Positions 43,188 to 51,501 of a DNA stretch of 64,000 bases are shown here, in pieces; within the stretch, counting starts at the first letter, position 1, and every line of letters starts with the position of its first letter. A model generated the notes under the pieces. The model saw only the letters and a list, made by a program, of their open reading frames with translations. It had not been told where the DNA came from and searched no databases. The position numbers and the translations under genes were made by a program. This stretch comes from Microbacterium sp. 4R-513 (lineage in GTDB: Bacteria; Actinomycetota; Actinomycetes; Actinomycetales; Microbacteriaceae): NCBI RefSeq assembly GCF_011046485.1, contig NZ_CP049256.1:1054001-1118000 (forward strand). Direction: 5' to 3'.

Positions 43188-43207
43188 GGGCTCATCCCGC
43201 TCGAGGG
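43188..43207 (+). repeat. 20-bp direct repeat, right copy
   Basis: GGGCTCATCCCGCTCGAGGG, matching 42350-42369 at 19 of 20 positions. Confidence 0.6.
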
Positions 43208-43354
43208 AGCCAACCGGCATCGATCGTGTGTATCGCTTGGGATCCGATTGCGCGCAGGCGGGATCCTCGCGTGCTCTTCCCTTGTCTGGCGCATCGCGGG
43301 GCACGACACTAGGAGCGCCCGCTGACCGCGGCTCTGATGGGACACGGAGGGACG

Positions 43355-43756
43355 ATGACAGGAAGCGGCACTGAGAGCGACCCGTGGGTCCTCACAACGG
43401 CTCCGGGCACCTCGCAGTACACGATGTATCGCGACGGCGACCTGCTGGTCTGCCAGGTCGGGTCCACAAGGCTCAGTTATCAGGCGCGGGCGATCGAGGA
43501 CCTGCATGCCTGGCTGCTGGAGCGAGGCGACTGGGTCCCGCTGGGGGCGGCAGACGAACAGAAGCAGGCGGCCGGAGGCACCGTCGAGGCCTGGGGTCGC
43601 TCCGAGTCGAACCCGGTCGGCGGATGGTACGGCACGCGGAAGGGCTACCGTGGTCGGTTTGGGATATACATGCCCCCGCTGCTCGAGACGCTCGGGCTCG
43701 CTGAGCTCGAGCACAACCCGCGCAACAATCGCATGCGAGGCATCTCCACCAGTTGA
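43355..43756 (+). CDS. Conserved hypothetical protein (probably DUF6855)
   Basis: A 133-residue soluble protein: SDPWVLTTAPGTSQYTMYRD, VGSTRLSYQARAIEDLHAWLLE, GDWVPLGAADEQK and RSESNPVGGWYGTRKGYRGRFG. It recalls the family I know as DUF6855, from memory only. No catalytic motif is obvious. The ATG at 43355 follows GGAGG at short spacing. Confidence 0.6.
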   Translation: MTGSGTESDPWVLTTAPGTSQYTMYRDGDLLVCQVGSTRLSYQARAIEDLHAWLLERGDWVPLGAADEQKQAAGGTVEAWGRSESNPVGGWYGTRKGYRGRFGIYMPPLLETLGLAELEHNPRNNRMRGISTS

Positions 43757-43959
43757 CTGCTGCTGAGGGCGAGCCGGCCGGCGATTTCACCAACGCCAGT
43801 GGCGCGGCGATCGCTGTGCTATCCGGACACGATCCCCGAGGGCACGGCGCGGAGAAGAGGCCACAGCGTGGCGGCCGTAATCTCTCCGTGGGCACGGTAC
43901 ATCGGCCGGTGGTCCGCGACCCGTGCGACGATGTCGGTCGCCCGGGGTAGACAGGGCAC

Positions 43960-44544
43960 ATGGCTGACGTATTGATGTTCCACCACGTCCTCGGATTGAC
44001 GGCCGGCATGCGTGATTTCGCCGACCGGTTACGCGCCGGCGGTCATACGGTGCACGCACCCGACCTGTACGACGGGCGCATCTTCGACTCTATGGAAGAT
44101 GCGTTCGCCTTCGTGCAGAGTGGAGCGGTTGACGTGGATGGGCGGGCGGATGCCGCAGCCGCTGACCTCCCGGAGCGGCTGGTATACCTCGGTGTCTCGT
44201 CGGGGGTGATGCGCGCGCAGCGGCTCGCTCAGCAGCGCCCGGGCGCCGCGGGGGCGGTGCTGCTCGAGTCGGCGATCCCGGTGTCCGGCGAGTGGGCGTT
44301 CGGGCGGTGGCCCGATAACGTGCCCGTGCAGATCCACGGTAAGGACGCCGACGAGTTCTTCGCGGGCGAAGGCGATATCGACGCAGCGCGCGAGATCGTC
44401 GCGGCAGTCGACGACGGCGAGTTGTTCACCTACCCAGGCGAACAGCACCTGTTCGAGGACAGTTCGCTACCGAGCTACGACGCCGAGGCGACGGACCTGC
44501 TGGTGAGCCGCGTGCTCGCGTTCCTCGACCGGGTGGATCACTGA
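43960..44544 (+). CDS. Dienelactone-hydrolase-family protein
   Basis: A 194-residue alpha/beta hydrolase: MFHHVLGLTAGMRDFADRLRAGGHTVHAPDLYDGRIF, nucleophile region LVYLGVSSGV with Ser where classical dienelactone hydrolases have Cys, then VPVQIHGKDADEFF and the His region YPGEQHLFED. It would hydrolyse an ester or lactone. TAGACA six bases before the ATG hints at a leaderless start. Its end overlaps a TetR-like remnant on the other strand. Confidence 0.8.
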   Translation: MADVLMFHHVLGLTAGMRDFADRLRAGGHTVHAPDLYDGRIFDSMEDAFAFVQSGAVDVDGRADAAAADLPERLVYLGVSSGVMRAQRLAQQRPGAAGAVLLESAIPVSGEWAFGRWPDNVPVQIHGKDADEFFAGEGDIDAAREIVAAVDDGELFTYPGEQHLFEDSSLPSYDAEATDLLVSRVLAFLDRVDH

Positions 44545-44700
44545 CGCAGGCTCACGGCGTCGGCAGGGGTCGCGTTGAGGAATTGTTGGCGCCAATGGGT
44601 GGCGAGCCACGCGGCGTGACGTTCGTCTGTCCATCCCTGTTCGAGGATGAGACGTTGCCAGAGGTGGCCGTCGAGCGTGGCGTACATCGAACTCGTGAAG
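44538..44700 (-). pseudogene. Possible TetR-family C-terminal remnant
   Basis: The minus strand reads SMYATLDGHLWQRLILEQGW, then TDERHAAWLATHWRQQFL and a stop. This resembles the last helices of TetR regulators (ERGW-x-x-ERY-x-x-W). No HTH is found upstream. It overlaps the hydrolase stop by seven bases. Confidence 0.35.
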
Positions 44701-44923
44701 CGGCACCTCGACGGTCCGGACGAACTCGCTGGCGCCGTATTCACGCCCTGCGCGCAGGCCCCCGGCTGAACACCGCACCCGCACGGCAGACCTCCTCACG
44801 GCGCGACCCGTTGCCATCTGTCGAAAACTTGGGCCGGCCGAGAGGCTCGAGCTACGCGTGAGAATGGCGCGCGGTGATTCCCCGCCCCTCGTCATCCGGC
44901 AGGGCGGTCCCCGCACCCCTCGG

Positions 44924-44929
44924 TAGGCT
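44924..44929 (+). promoter_or_regulatory. Leaderless -10 box of purD
   Basis: TAGGCT ends six bases before the GTG at 44936, the same hexamer and spacing as purM. Confidence 0.5.
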
Positions 44930-44935
44930 TGCCGG

Positions 44936-46238
44936 GTGCGAATCCTGGTCCTCGGCTCCGGTGCTCGCGAGCACGCCATCATCCTCGCCCTGCGGTCGGA
45001 GGAGGTCGCACACGAGGTCTTCGCGGCGCCCGGCAACGCCGGCATCGCGCGCGACGCGACGATCCTCGCCCTCGACCCGAACGACCCAGCCGCCGTCACG
45101 GACTTCGCGAACACGCACTCGATCGACCTCGTCGTCATCGGTCCCGAGGCGCCGCTCGTCGCGGGCGTCGCCGATGCGCTGCGCGAGCGCGGCATCCCCG
45201 TCTTCGGACCCGGCAAGGCCGCGGCGCAACTCGAGGGCTCGAAGGCCTTCGCGAAGCGGGTCATGGAGGCTGCGGGAGTCCCGACCGGTCGCGCGGTCCG
45301 GGCGCACACGCGCGCCGAGGTCGAGGCGGCGCTCGATGAACTCGGCGCCCCGCACGTCGTGAAGGCCGACGGGCTCGCCGCCGGGAAAGGCGTCATCGTC
45401 ACCGACGACCGCGACGCCGCCCTCGCCCACGCCGACTCGTACCTGCCGAGCGGACCCGTGCTCGTCGAGGAGTTCCTCGCCGGACCCGAGGTTTCGCTCT
45501 TCTTCCTGAGCGACGGCGACCACGTCCTCCCCCCTCAGCCCCGCCCAGGACTTCAAGCGCCTGCGCGACGGCGACGAGGGCCCGAACACCGGCGGCATGG
45601 GCGCCTACTCCCCGCTGCCGTGGCTGGGCGAGCGCTTCGGCGGCTGGGCCATCGAGGGCGAGGCATCCGATCCCGAACAGGCCTTCGTCGACCTCGTCAC
45701 GCGCGAGATCGCCGAGCCGGTCATCCACCAGCTGGATGCCGAGGGCACACCCTTCATCGGACTCCTCTACGCGGGCCTCATCCTCACCGAGCAGGGCGTG
45801 AAGGTCATCGAGTTCAACGCGCGCTTCGGCGACCCCGAGACCCAGGTCGTGCTGCCGCGCCTCGTCGATCCGCTGTCGCAGCTGCTGCTCTCGGCTGCGT
45901 CGGGCCACCTCGAGGATCACCGTCGGCCTGCGTTCGCGGACGCCGTGGCGGTCACGGTCGTGCTCGCGTCGGAGGGCTACCCCGAGGCGCCGATCACAGG
46001 GCGTCCGCTTTCGGGACTGGATGCCGCGGCCGCCGTCGAGGGCGTCCACCTCGCCCATGCGGCGACGGCCGCGTCGCCCGAGGGTCTCGTCGCGACGGGT
46101 GGCCGCGTGCTCAACGTCGTCGGCCTCGGCACGACCTTCACCGAAGCGCGGGACCGTGCCTACCGCGGCATCGCCGAGATCGGCCTGGAGGGCGGCCAGT
46201 ACCGCACCGACATCGCCGCCCGCGTCGTCGAGAACTAA
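44936..46238 (+). CDS. purD: Phosphoribosylamine-glycine ligase (frameshifted in this sequence)
   Basis: About 433 codons of GARS, the second purine step (phosphoribosylamine plus glycine plus ATP). N-terminal MRILVLGSGAREHAIILAL; ATP-grasp segments VVKADGLAAGKGVIV and VEEFLAGPEVSLFFLSDG; then FKRLRDGDEGPNTGGMGAYSP and FNARFGDPETQVVLPRL. One extra base in C6 45529-45534 breaks the frame between HVLPLS and PAQDF; with five the protein is intact. The GTG start is leaderless-type. Confidence 0.93.
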
Positions 46239-46297
46239 CTCCACCACACCCGCCCGGCGGGTCAGGGCGCCAGCCAGCCGCCACTCACTCGAGCGCC

Positions 46298-46349
46298 ACA
46301 GAAACCTGCGAGGGAGGCGTCGGCAGACGTAGCGGTCGCAGGTTTCTGT
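46298..46349. terminator. Bidirectional hairpin terminator
   Basis: A perfect 14-bp stem (ACAGAAACCTGCGA 46298-46311 with 46336-46349) around a 24-base loop that has its own small CGTC/GACG stem, between the convergent purD and FGE genes. Confidence 0.65.
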
Positions 46350-46415
46350 AGCGGTCGCAGCCAGCGCGCGGCGCGGCGGTGCCACCGCCGGTCACCGAAC
46401 CGCAAGAAACCCAGG

Positions 46416-47333
46416 TCACGCGTCGCGCGCGCAGCGGAAGCCGATGTGCGTCGTCGAGGAGTCGTCGGCCTGCGGCGAGCGCGCGGCGGGGCGGAAGCGC
46501 AGGCAGTAGTCCGGCGAGCAGAGGTACGACCCTCCCTTGAGCACCCGGCGCGGGACGCTCGAGCCGACCTCGGCACTCGCCGACGCCATCAGGTCCGAGC
46601 GGGCGCCGCGGTCGACCGGCACCGACCCGGGCACGACATGGCGCGGCGAGTAGTAGTCGCTCGTCCACTCCCAGACGTTCCCGATCGTGTCGAAGAGGCC
46701 GTAGCCGTTGGCGGGGTACGACCCGACCGGAGCCGTCGACGCGCCGAACCGGCCGCGATTGTCGTAGGGGAAGCGGCCGATCCACGTGTTGGCCTGCGCC
46801 ACGTCGTCGGGGAACGCGGCATCTCCCCACGCGAACGGGGTCCCTTCACGGCCGCCGCGTGCCGCGTACTCCGCCTCGGCCTCCGTCGGCAGTCGCTTGC
46901 CCGCCCAGCGGGCGTAGGCCTCGGCATCCTCGAACGCGACCTGCACGACGGGGTGCGACATCCGCTCGTCGATCGATGATCCGAGTCCTTCGGGGTGCCG
47001 CCACTGGGCACCGGGCTCCCAGCGCCACCACTGCCGCCAGTCACGCAGGTCGACGGCGACAGTCGTCGGCGTGAAGACGAGCGAGCCGGGCACCAGGTCT
47101 TCAGCGGGCAGGTCGGGATAGTCGGATGCCTCGAGCGGCCGCTCCGCGACGGTGACGTACCCCGTCTCGGCCACGAACCGCGCGAACTCGGCGTTCGTCA
47201 CCTGGTGGCGGTCGATCCAGAACGCCTCGACCGTGCGCTCGTGCACGGGCCGCTCGTCGGGGTAGAAGTCGTCACTCCCCATCGTGAAGACCCCGGCCGG
47301 GAGGAGCACCATGTCGTCGCGGGCGGAGGTCAC
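46416..47333 (-). CDS. Formylglycine-generating enzyme (SUMF1 family)
   Basis: A 305-residue FGE-sulfatase-domain protein: LLPAGVFTMGSDDFYPDERPVH, HPVVQVAFEDAEAYARWAGKRLPTEAEAEYAARGG, IGNVWEWTSDYY and GGSYLCSPDYCLRFRPAAR. The Cys pair (about 272 and 277) matches the copper-binding catalytic cysteines. It converts the Cys of CxPxR in sulfatases to formylglycine. The sulfatase two genes upstream has CSPTR, so this is probably its maturase. The GTG start has only a weak ribosome site. Confidence 0.93.
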   Translation of the reverse strand: MTSARDDMVLLPAGVFTMGSDDFYPDERPVHERTVEAFWIDRHQVTNAEFARFVAETGYVTVAERPLEASDYPDLPAEDLVPGSLVFTPTTVAVDLRDWRQWWRWEPGAQWRHPEGLGSSIDERMSHPVVQVAFEDAEAYARWAGKRLPTEAEAEYAARGGREGTPFAWGDAAFPDDVAQANTWIGRFPYDNRGRFGASTAPVGSYPANGYGLFDTIGNVWEWTSDYYSPRHVVPGSVPVDRGARSDLMASASAEVGSSVPRRVLKGGSYLCSPDYCLRFRPAARSPQADDSSTTHIGFRCARDA

Positions 47334-47354
47334 CCTCTTACCCTCTCAGCCGCG

Positions 47355-49019
47355 CTACGCATGAGCGACCTCTTCTCGCGCGTCGGCGTACGCGCGGCGC
47401 ACGGCCGCGCCGATCCACTCGCTCCCCTCGTAGAGGTTGCGCGGGCCGATCGTCCCGGCGAGGCCGCTCGACCGGATCTGCGTCAGGACGTCCTTGTCGC
47501 TCACCACGAGCTTGAGCGTCGACCCCGCGGCATCCAGCGCGGCCGCATACCGCCGCAGCACGTCGATCGTCGTGAGCCCGATCTGGTCGACTCCGCGCAG
47601 GCGCAGGATGACCACGGCATCCGTCGACGTCCGCGACACCGCCGGAAGCTGGCGCTCGAGAGTCGGCGCGCTCGCGAAGAAGAGGCTGCCGTACGGCTGG
47701 AGCACGGTGACCGAGCCGGGCGCGATCACGGCCACGGGGTCGACCTCGCGCATGCCGCCGTCATCCGTCAGGCGCAGCTCCCGCACGCGCACCCGGTTGG
47801 ACTGCTGCACGACGAACAGCACCATGCCGAGCCCCACGCCGACGAGCACCGCGAACTGCAGCGGAATGAGGAGGGTGAGCACGAAGGTCACCGCCATGAT
47901 CACCGTCTGCAGCGGACCGGTGTTGAGCACCGACACGACCCGCGCGGGCTTGACGGCGCCCGCGCCGATCACGATGAGGAGGCCCGCGAGCGCGGGCATC
48001 GCGACGAACGCGACGGTGTCGGCGGCGAAGAGGATGACGACGACCATGCACGCGCCCGCGACGAAGATCGCCGCGCGGGTCTTGGCCCCCGCCGCCACGA
48101 CGATCGACGACGAGCCCATCGAGCCGCCGACGGGCATTCCCTGGAACACGCCGGCGAGAAGATTGCCCGCGCCCTGCGCCACGATGTCGCGCGAGATGTT
48201 CGGGCGCCGCCCGTCGGGCGTCGCGAGGCCGGTCGACACGCCGGCGCCCTGCACGATGCAGATGAGGGCGATCGAGCTCGCCGGGATGGTCACGAAGGCA
48301 AGGTCGTCCCACGTCGGCAGCACCGGCAGCGGCAGGCCGTCGGGCACCGTCACGAGATCGCCGATGAAGGCGACGGATGCCCCGGCCCACGCGTCGAGGG
48401 CTGCGGCGAGCGCGCTGCCGGCGACGATCGCGATGACGAGGCCGATGCCGCCGATGCGCGTCTGCTGCAACGCGACGATGATGGCGATCGTCACGACGCC
48501 GACGAAGATAGAGCCGATGCTCCACTCGCCGGGGTGCAGCGCCGTGTCGATGAGCTTCGCGATGCGGTTGTCGTACGGCGACGCGTACCCCGTGAGGTTG
48601 GCGAGCTGGCCGAGCACGATGTTGATGCCGACGGCCGTGAGGAACCCCGTCATGACCGCCGTGGGCACGAACCGCACGAGGCGGCCGGCCTGTGCGAGAC
48701 CCGCAACGACGAGGATGGCGCCCGTCAGCATCGACAGGGTGAAGAGCGCCCGGTCGGGGTCGGGCCGTGTCGCGAGGCCCGCGTCCGAGACGACGAGCGC
48801 GATGGCCCCCGTCGCCTGCACGACCATGAACGAGCTGCTCGTGAACAGCGCCGCGCCGACCATGCCGAAGAGGTAGGCGTAGAGCCCGGCGAGCGGGTTG
48901 ACGCCCGCGAGGAGCCCCATGGCGAGCCCGTCGGGCACGCTCTCCACCCCGAGCACGACCCCCGCGCCGACGTCCCGGGCGAGGGTTCGGCGCTTCGGTG
49001 CGGGGGTCGTCCGGGTCAC
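47355..49019 (-). CDS. SulP family anion transporter with STAS domain
   Basis: A 554-residue SLC26/SulP protein. About 12-14 TM segments start at VGAGVVLGVESVPDGLAMG, followed by a C-terminal STAS domain (about 440-545: DAVVILRLRGVDQIGLTTIDVLRRY). It probably imports or exchanges sulfate or another anion. The GTG at 49019 lies four bases after the sulfatase stop, and it ends about 20 bases before FGE, so sulfatase-SulP-FGE form one operon. Confidence 0.88.
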   Translation of the reverse strand: MTRTTPAPKRRTLARDVGAGVVLGVESVPDGLAMGLLAGVNPLAGLYAYLFGMVGAALFTSSSFMVVQATGAIALVVSDAGLATRPDPDRALFTLSMLTGAILVVAGLAQAGRLVRFVPTAVMTGFLTAVGINIVLGQLANLTGYASPYDNRIAKLIDTALHPGEWSIGSIFVGVVTIAIIVALQQTRIGGIGLVIAIVAGSALAAALDAWAGASVAFIGDLVTVPDGLPLPVLPTWDDLAFVTIPASSIALICIVQGAGVSTGLATPDGRRPNISRDIVAQGAGNLLAGVFQGMPVGGSMGSSSIVVAAGAKTRAAIFVAGACMVVVILFAADTVAFVAMPALAGLLIVIGAGAVKPARVVSVLNTGPLQTVIMAVTFVLTLLIPLQFAVLVGVGLGMVLFVVQQSNRVRVRELRLTDDGGMREVDPVAVIAPGSVTVLQPYGSLFFASAPTLERQLPAVSRTSTDAVVILRLRGVDQIGLTTIDVLRRYAAALDAAGSTLKLVVSDKDVLTQIRSSGLAGTIGPRNLYEGSEWIGAAVRRAYADAREEVAHA

Positions 49020-49023
49020 CGGA

Positions 49024-51363
49024 TCATGCGGGCACGGCGTAGGCGATGTGCACGCGGTCGATCCGGCCGTCGAAGGCGAACGGCATCCGCTCGGCGTACG
49101 CGCGCGAGACGGCACCGCCGTACGCGCGACCGATGTCGAGACAGTCGTTCGCTGAGAAGAGGAGCGGGGCGCTCACCGGCACGACGCCCTGCGCGACCTC
49201 GTCGCCGTTCACGCGCAGGGTCACGCTGAGCGGTCCCCCAGGCTTCTGCTCGACGTAGGTCGTCTCGATCTCGATCGTGACATCCCCTGCCGGGAGGGGA
49301 TCGGATGCCGCGATCGTCGTCCGCTGCACGAGGAACAGGTTGTACTCATAGGTCAGGATGCCGTCGACGACGAAGGCCGTGAGGCCGCCGCCCGCGCCGC
49401 CGAGCTTGTAGAGCACGCCGTTCGCCTTCTCGCCGAGGTCCGCCGTGATGGTCACGGTGTTCGGCTTGTTACCGAGGGCGGGAGCGCAGAACTCCGGAAC
49501 ACGCGTCGTGTCGCCCGCCATGTCCCACTCGGTGTACGGCGGAGTGAGGCGCAACTCGGGGTGGAACGGCACGATCCACAGCCCGCCGCCGACGGGGAGC
49601 ACTTTGTTCTTGGCGGCCTCGATCGCGAAGAGCTCCTTGAGAGCCGCGAGCTTCTCCGGATGCTGGTCGGCGACATCGCGCGCCTGGCTCCAGTCCTCGT
49701 CGAGGTTGTAGAGCTCCCACTTGTCCTCGTCGGGGGTCCACGTCCTGATCCCGGGAGGCGCACCCGGCACCCACGGCAGGCGCGGACCCGTCGTCGACGC
49801 CATCCAGCCGTCCTCGTAGATGGATCGGCTCGCCATGATCTCGAAGTACTGCACGCGGTGCCGGCCCTCGGCATCCTTGTCGTCGATCGAGTACGCGAAG
49901 CTCGTGCCGTCGATCGGGTCCTGGTGGACGCCGTTGACGGTCTCGGGGTGCGAGATGCCGAGGATCTCGTAGATCGTCGGCGCGACGTCGATGACATGGT
50001 GGAACTGCGTGCGCGGCACCCGGTCGGGTTCGATGCGCCCGGGCCACTGGATGAACAGCGGGTTGCGCGTGCCGCCGAGGTGCGACGCCATGAGCTTCAT
50101 GCCCTGGTACGGCGTCGAGCCGGCCCACGCCCATGCGGCGTGGTACTGGTTGTCGGTCGCCGGAGTGCCGAGCGCGTCGAGCCCGCCGAGCTCTTCGAGC
50201 GCTGCGATGTGCTGGTCGACCGTCGTGGGGATCATGTTCTGCGCGAGCAGCTCGCTGATCGTGCCGTTCTGGCCTTCGCCCGACGAGCCGTTGTCGCCCC
50301 AGATGTATATGACGATCGTGTTGTCGAGGTAGCCGAGGCGCTCGAGCTCGTCGACGAGACGGCCCGCCTGCACGTCGGCGTGCTCGCCGAAGCCCGCGCA
50401 CACCTCCATGAGCCGCGCCTGGAACGCCTTCTGGTGGTCGGGGATCTCGTCCCACCCCTGCAGCGACTCCGGGCGGGGCGTCAGCTCGGCATCCTCCGGG
50501 ATCCAGCCGGCCGCCTTCGCCCCGGCGTGGGCGTCCTCCCGGTAGGCGTCCCAGCCGTCGTCGAAGACGCCGGCGTACTTGTCGGCCCACTCCTTCATGA
50601 TGTGGTGGGGCCCGTGGATCGCTCCGGTCGCCCAGTACATGAAGAAGGGCTTGTCGGGAGCGAGGGCCTTGTGGTCGCGCAGCCACGCGATCGCGTCGTC
50701 GGCGATGTCCTCGCTCAGGTGGTACCCCTCCTCCGGGGACTTCGGCGGGAGGACGCTCGTCGTGTTGCGCACGAGGTTCGGCTCGTACTGCGACGCCTCG
50801 CCGGCGAGGAAGCCGTAGAAGTACTCGAAGCCGTTGCCGGTGGGCCAGTTGTCGTACGGACCGGCCTTCGTCGTCTCCTCGGCCGGGGTGTTGTGCCACT
50901 TGCCCCAGGCGGCCGTCGAGTAGCCGTAGTTGCGCAGCACCTCGGCCATGGTCGCGCTGCTCTTGGGGATGTGCCCGGAGTAGCCGTCCCAGTCGGCGGC
51001 GAGCTCGGCGATCTGCCCGGCGCCCACGCGGTGGTGGTTGCGGCCCGTGAGGAGCGACGCGCGCGTCGGCGAGCACATCGCCGTCGTGTGGAAGCGGTTG
51101 TACCCGATGCCGCCCTCACGGATCCGCTCGAGCGTCGGCGTCGCGACCTTGCCGCCCAGGGGAGCGGGAAGGGCCGGGCCCGCGTCGTCGATGAGCACGA
51201 CCAGCACGTTCGGCGCATCCTCGGCGAGGTGACGCTCCGGCGGCAGCGGCGAGTACGTCGACTCGGCAAGGGTTCGCCCCGCGTAGCTGCCCGAAGGCTT
51301 GGGCGGGAAGGGAAGCGTCCTCGCCGGCGGAAGGGGCGCGCCGATCACTGATTCGTCCGTCAT
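49024..51363 (-). CDS. Arylsulfatase (formylglycine-dependent sulfatase)
   Basis: A 779-residue alkaline-phosphatase-superfamily sulfatase. It has metal-site VLIDD (about 56-60), the modification motif CSPTRASLLTGR (Cys97 becomes formylglycine), GYSTAAWGKWHN, FMYWATGAIHGPHH, WGDNGSSGEG and a C-terminal beta domain. There is no signal peptide, so it is probably cytoplasmic, which suits a cytosolic FGE. It would release sulfate from an organosulfate ester. The ATG at 51363 has GAGGAG five bases upstream. Confidence 0.92.
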   Translation of the reverse strand: MTDESVIGAPLPPARTLPFPPKPSGSYAGRTLAESTYSPLPPERHLAEDAPNVLVVLIDDAGPALPAPLGGKVATPTLERIREGGIGYNRFHTTAMCSPTRASLLTGRNHHRVGAGQIAELAADWDGYSGHIPKSSATMAEVLRNYGYSTAAWGKWHNTPAEETTKAGPYDNWPTGNGFEYFYGFLAGEASQYEPNLVRNTTSVLPPKSPEEGYHLSEDIADDAIAWLRDHKALAPDKPFFMYWATGAIHGPHHIMKEWADKYAGVFDDGWDAYREDAHAGAKAAGWIPEDAELTPRPESLQGWDEIPDHQKAFQARLMEVCAGFGEHADVQAGRLVDELERLGYLDNTIVIYIWGDNGSSGEGQNGTISELLAQNMIPTTVDQHIAALEELGGLDALGTPATDNQYHAAWAWAGSTPYQGMKLMASHLGGTRNPLFIQWPGRIEPDRVPRTQFHHVIDVAPTIYEILGISHPETVNGVHQDPIDGTSFAYSIDDKDAEGRHRVQYFEIMASRSIYEDGWMASTTGPRLPWVPGAPPGIRTWTPDEDKWELYNLDEDWSQARDVADQHPEKLAALKELFAIEAAKNKVLPVGGGLWIVPFHPELRLTPPYTEWDMAGDTTRVPEFCAPALGNKPNTVTITADLGEKANGVLYKLGGAGGGLTAFVVDGILTYEYNLFLVQRTTIAASDPLPAGDVTIEIETTYVEQKPGGPLSVTLRVNGDEVAQGVVPVSAPLLFSANDCLDIGRAYGGAVSRAYAERMPFAFDGRIDRVHIAYAVPA

Positions 51364-51501
51364 CATCTCTCCTCGGATCGCGGAGGCAGAGCGTGACGCC
51401 ACGCCCCCCCGGGTGCTCAAGCTGTCTCTCTGTCTACCGACATCGCCGCCTCTGCGGGCCGGGCGATCCGGCGGTCTCACCCGTTGCGAGTGAGAGGGCG
51501 G

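Noticed and set aside
51402..51450. Direct repeat TCTCTGTCT-like motif upstream of the sulfatase as a sulfur-regulator site
   Set aside because: The repeat is short and the promoter on this strand cannot be placed, so no regulator site can be claimed.
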